Source: Sphingobium sp. B2D3C
GTDB taxonomy: Bacteria > Pseudomonadota > Alphaproteobacteria > Sphingomonadales > Sphingomonadaceae
Direction of reading: 5' to 3'
DNA length: 64,000 bases
Assembly (NCBI RefSeq): GCF_025961835.1
Contig: NZ_JAOQOK010000001.1
Coordinates: 124,001-188,000, forward strand
The position numbers were made by a program, and so were the translations under genes. The number at the start of each line of letters is the position of its first letter. Within the stretch, counting starts at the first letter, position 1. Shown one piece after another: positions 63,879-64,000 of the stretch. The notes beneath the pieces were generated by a model that was given only the letters and a program-made list of their open reading frames with translations, did not search any database and was not told where the DNA came from.

Positions 63879-64000
63879 AAGCCTTCGCCGATGCGTTCAG
63901 GCCGGGCGGCGGTGAACCATGTCCAGGGCAGGAGCAGATTGGCCGAACCGTCGGTGGAGAAGAAGCTGACCAGCGCCCGCCCGATCAGATGGTCGATCGG
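63875..64000 (-). CDS. lepB: Signal peptidase I, C-terminal end (partial)
   Basis: The last 41 residues are inside the window: LIGRALVSFFSTDG, then WFTAARPERIGEGF and the stop. This is the usual ending of LepB (WFTA-R-x-x-RIG). The start and catalytic Ser/Lys lie beyond the right edge. Stop overlaps the rnc start codon. Confidence 0.85.
   Translation of the reverse strand, partial: PIDHLIGRALVSFFSTDGSANLLLPWTWFTAARPERIGEGF

Overview
The window is GC-rich chromosomal DNA that looks like an alphaproteobacterium of the Sphingomonadales (Sphingobium, Novosphingobium or Sphingopyxis type). The signs are GapR (DUF2312), DUF1244, the rph/hrcA/grpE and rdgB/hemW neighbourhood, Bpt, several TonB-dependent receptors with PepSY partners, a LigW-like decarboxylase, CtrA-type TTAA boxes and long intergenic palindromes. 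The genus assignment is inference. No rRNA, tRNA, insertion sequence, integrase or CRISPR array was recognised.

Layout. 1-1.9 kb: YbbP/YbbA-like ABC exporter divergent from a TesA-like esterase. 1.9-3.1 kb: a visibly more AT-rich island with a TIR-domain protein and a small membrane protein. 3.3-10.8 kb: FAD oxidoreductase, two-subunit aconitase X, Bpt, a zinc-ribbon membrane protein, free-Met-sulfoxide reductase and ArfB. 10.8-18.3 kb: secreted proteins mixed with hemW, rdgB, rph, hrcA and grpE. 18.3-28.8 kb: YbjQ, GapR, an ECF41 sigma factor with its AhpD-like partner, a DEAD-box helicase, a GNAT enzyme, asd with an attenuator-like leader, PepSY/DUF2946 and pyruvate kinase. 29-36.7 kb: accessory metabolism, with a receptor/hydrolase/SnoaL operon, a DHA2 exporter, a CmcJ-type oxygenase and a MarR regulator. 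36.7-46.6 kb: HerA-like ATPase, a PepSY/small protein/siderophore-receptor-like operon, aromatic-acid symporter plus decarboxylase, a glycosyltransferase and an EpsD-like isomerase. 46.9-57.6 kb: biosynthetic housekeeping genes (trpG, trpE, ppiD, tpiA, recO, leuB, metZ, apaG) and a short LysR regulator. 57.9-64 kb: Kef-type antiporter, a BKACE enzyme with a LuxR regulator, then lepB-rnc-era.

Genes working together. Overlapping stop/start codons mark likely translational coupling: AcnX large/small, secreted protein/rdgB, hrcA/grpE, AhpD-like/ECF41, hydrolase/SnoaL, PepSY/59-aa protein, symporter/decarboxylase, apaG/LysR and lepB/rnc. The most notable non-coding signal is upstream of asd (24273-24396). 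It combines a 25-residue leader peptide holding Ile, Thr and Met codons with three successive, mutually exclusive pairings, as in classical amino-acid attenuation. Other signals are a close match to the recalled ECF41 promoter consensus (19090-19117), three TTAA boxes at exact 11-bp steps (13521-13546), and six long palindromes between genes.

All identifications come from reading motifs; no database search was run.
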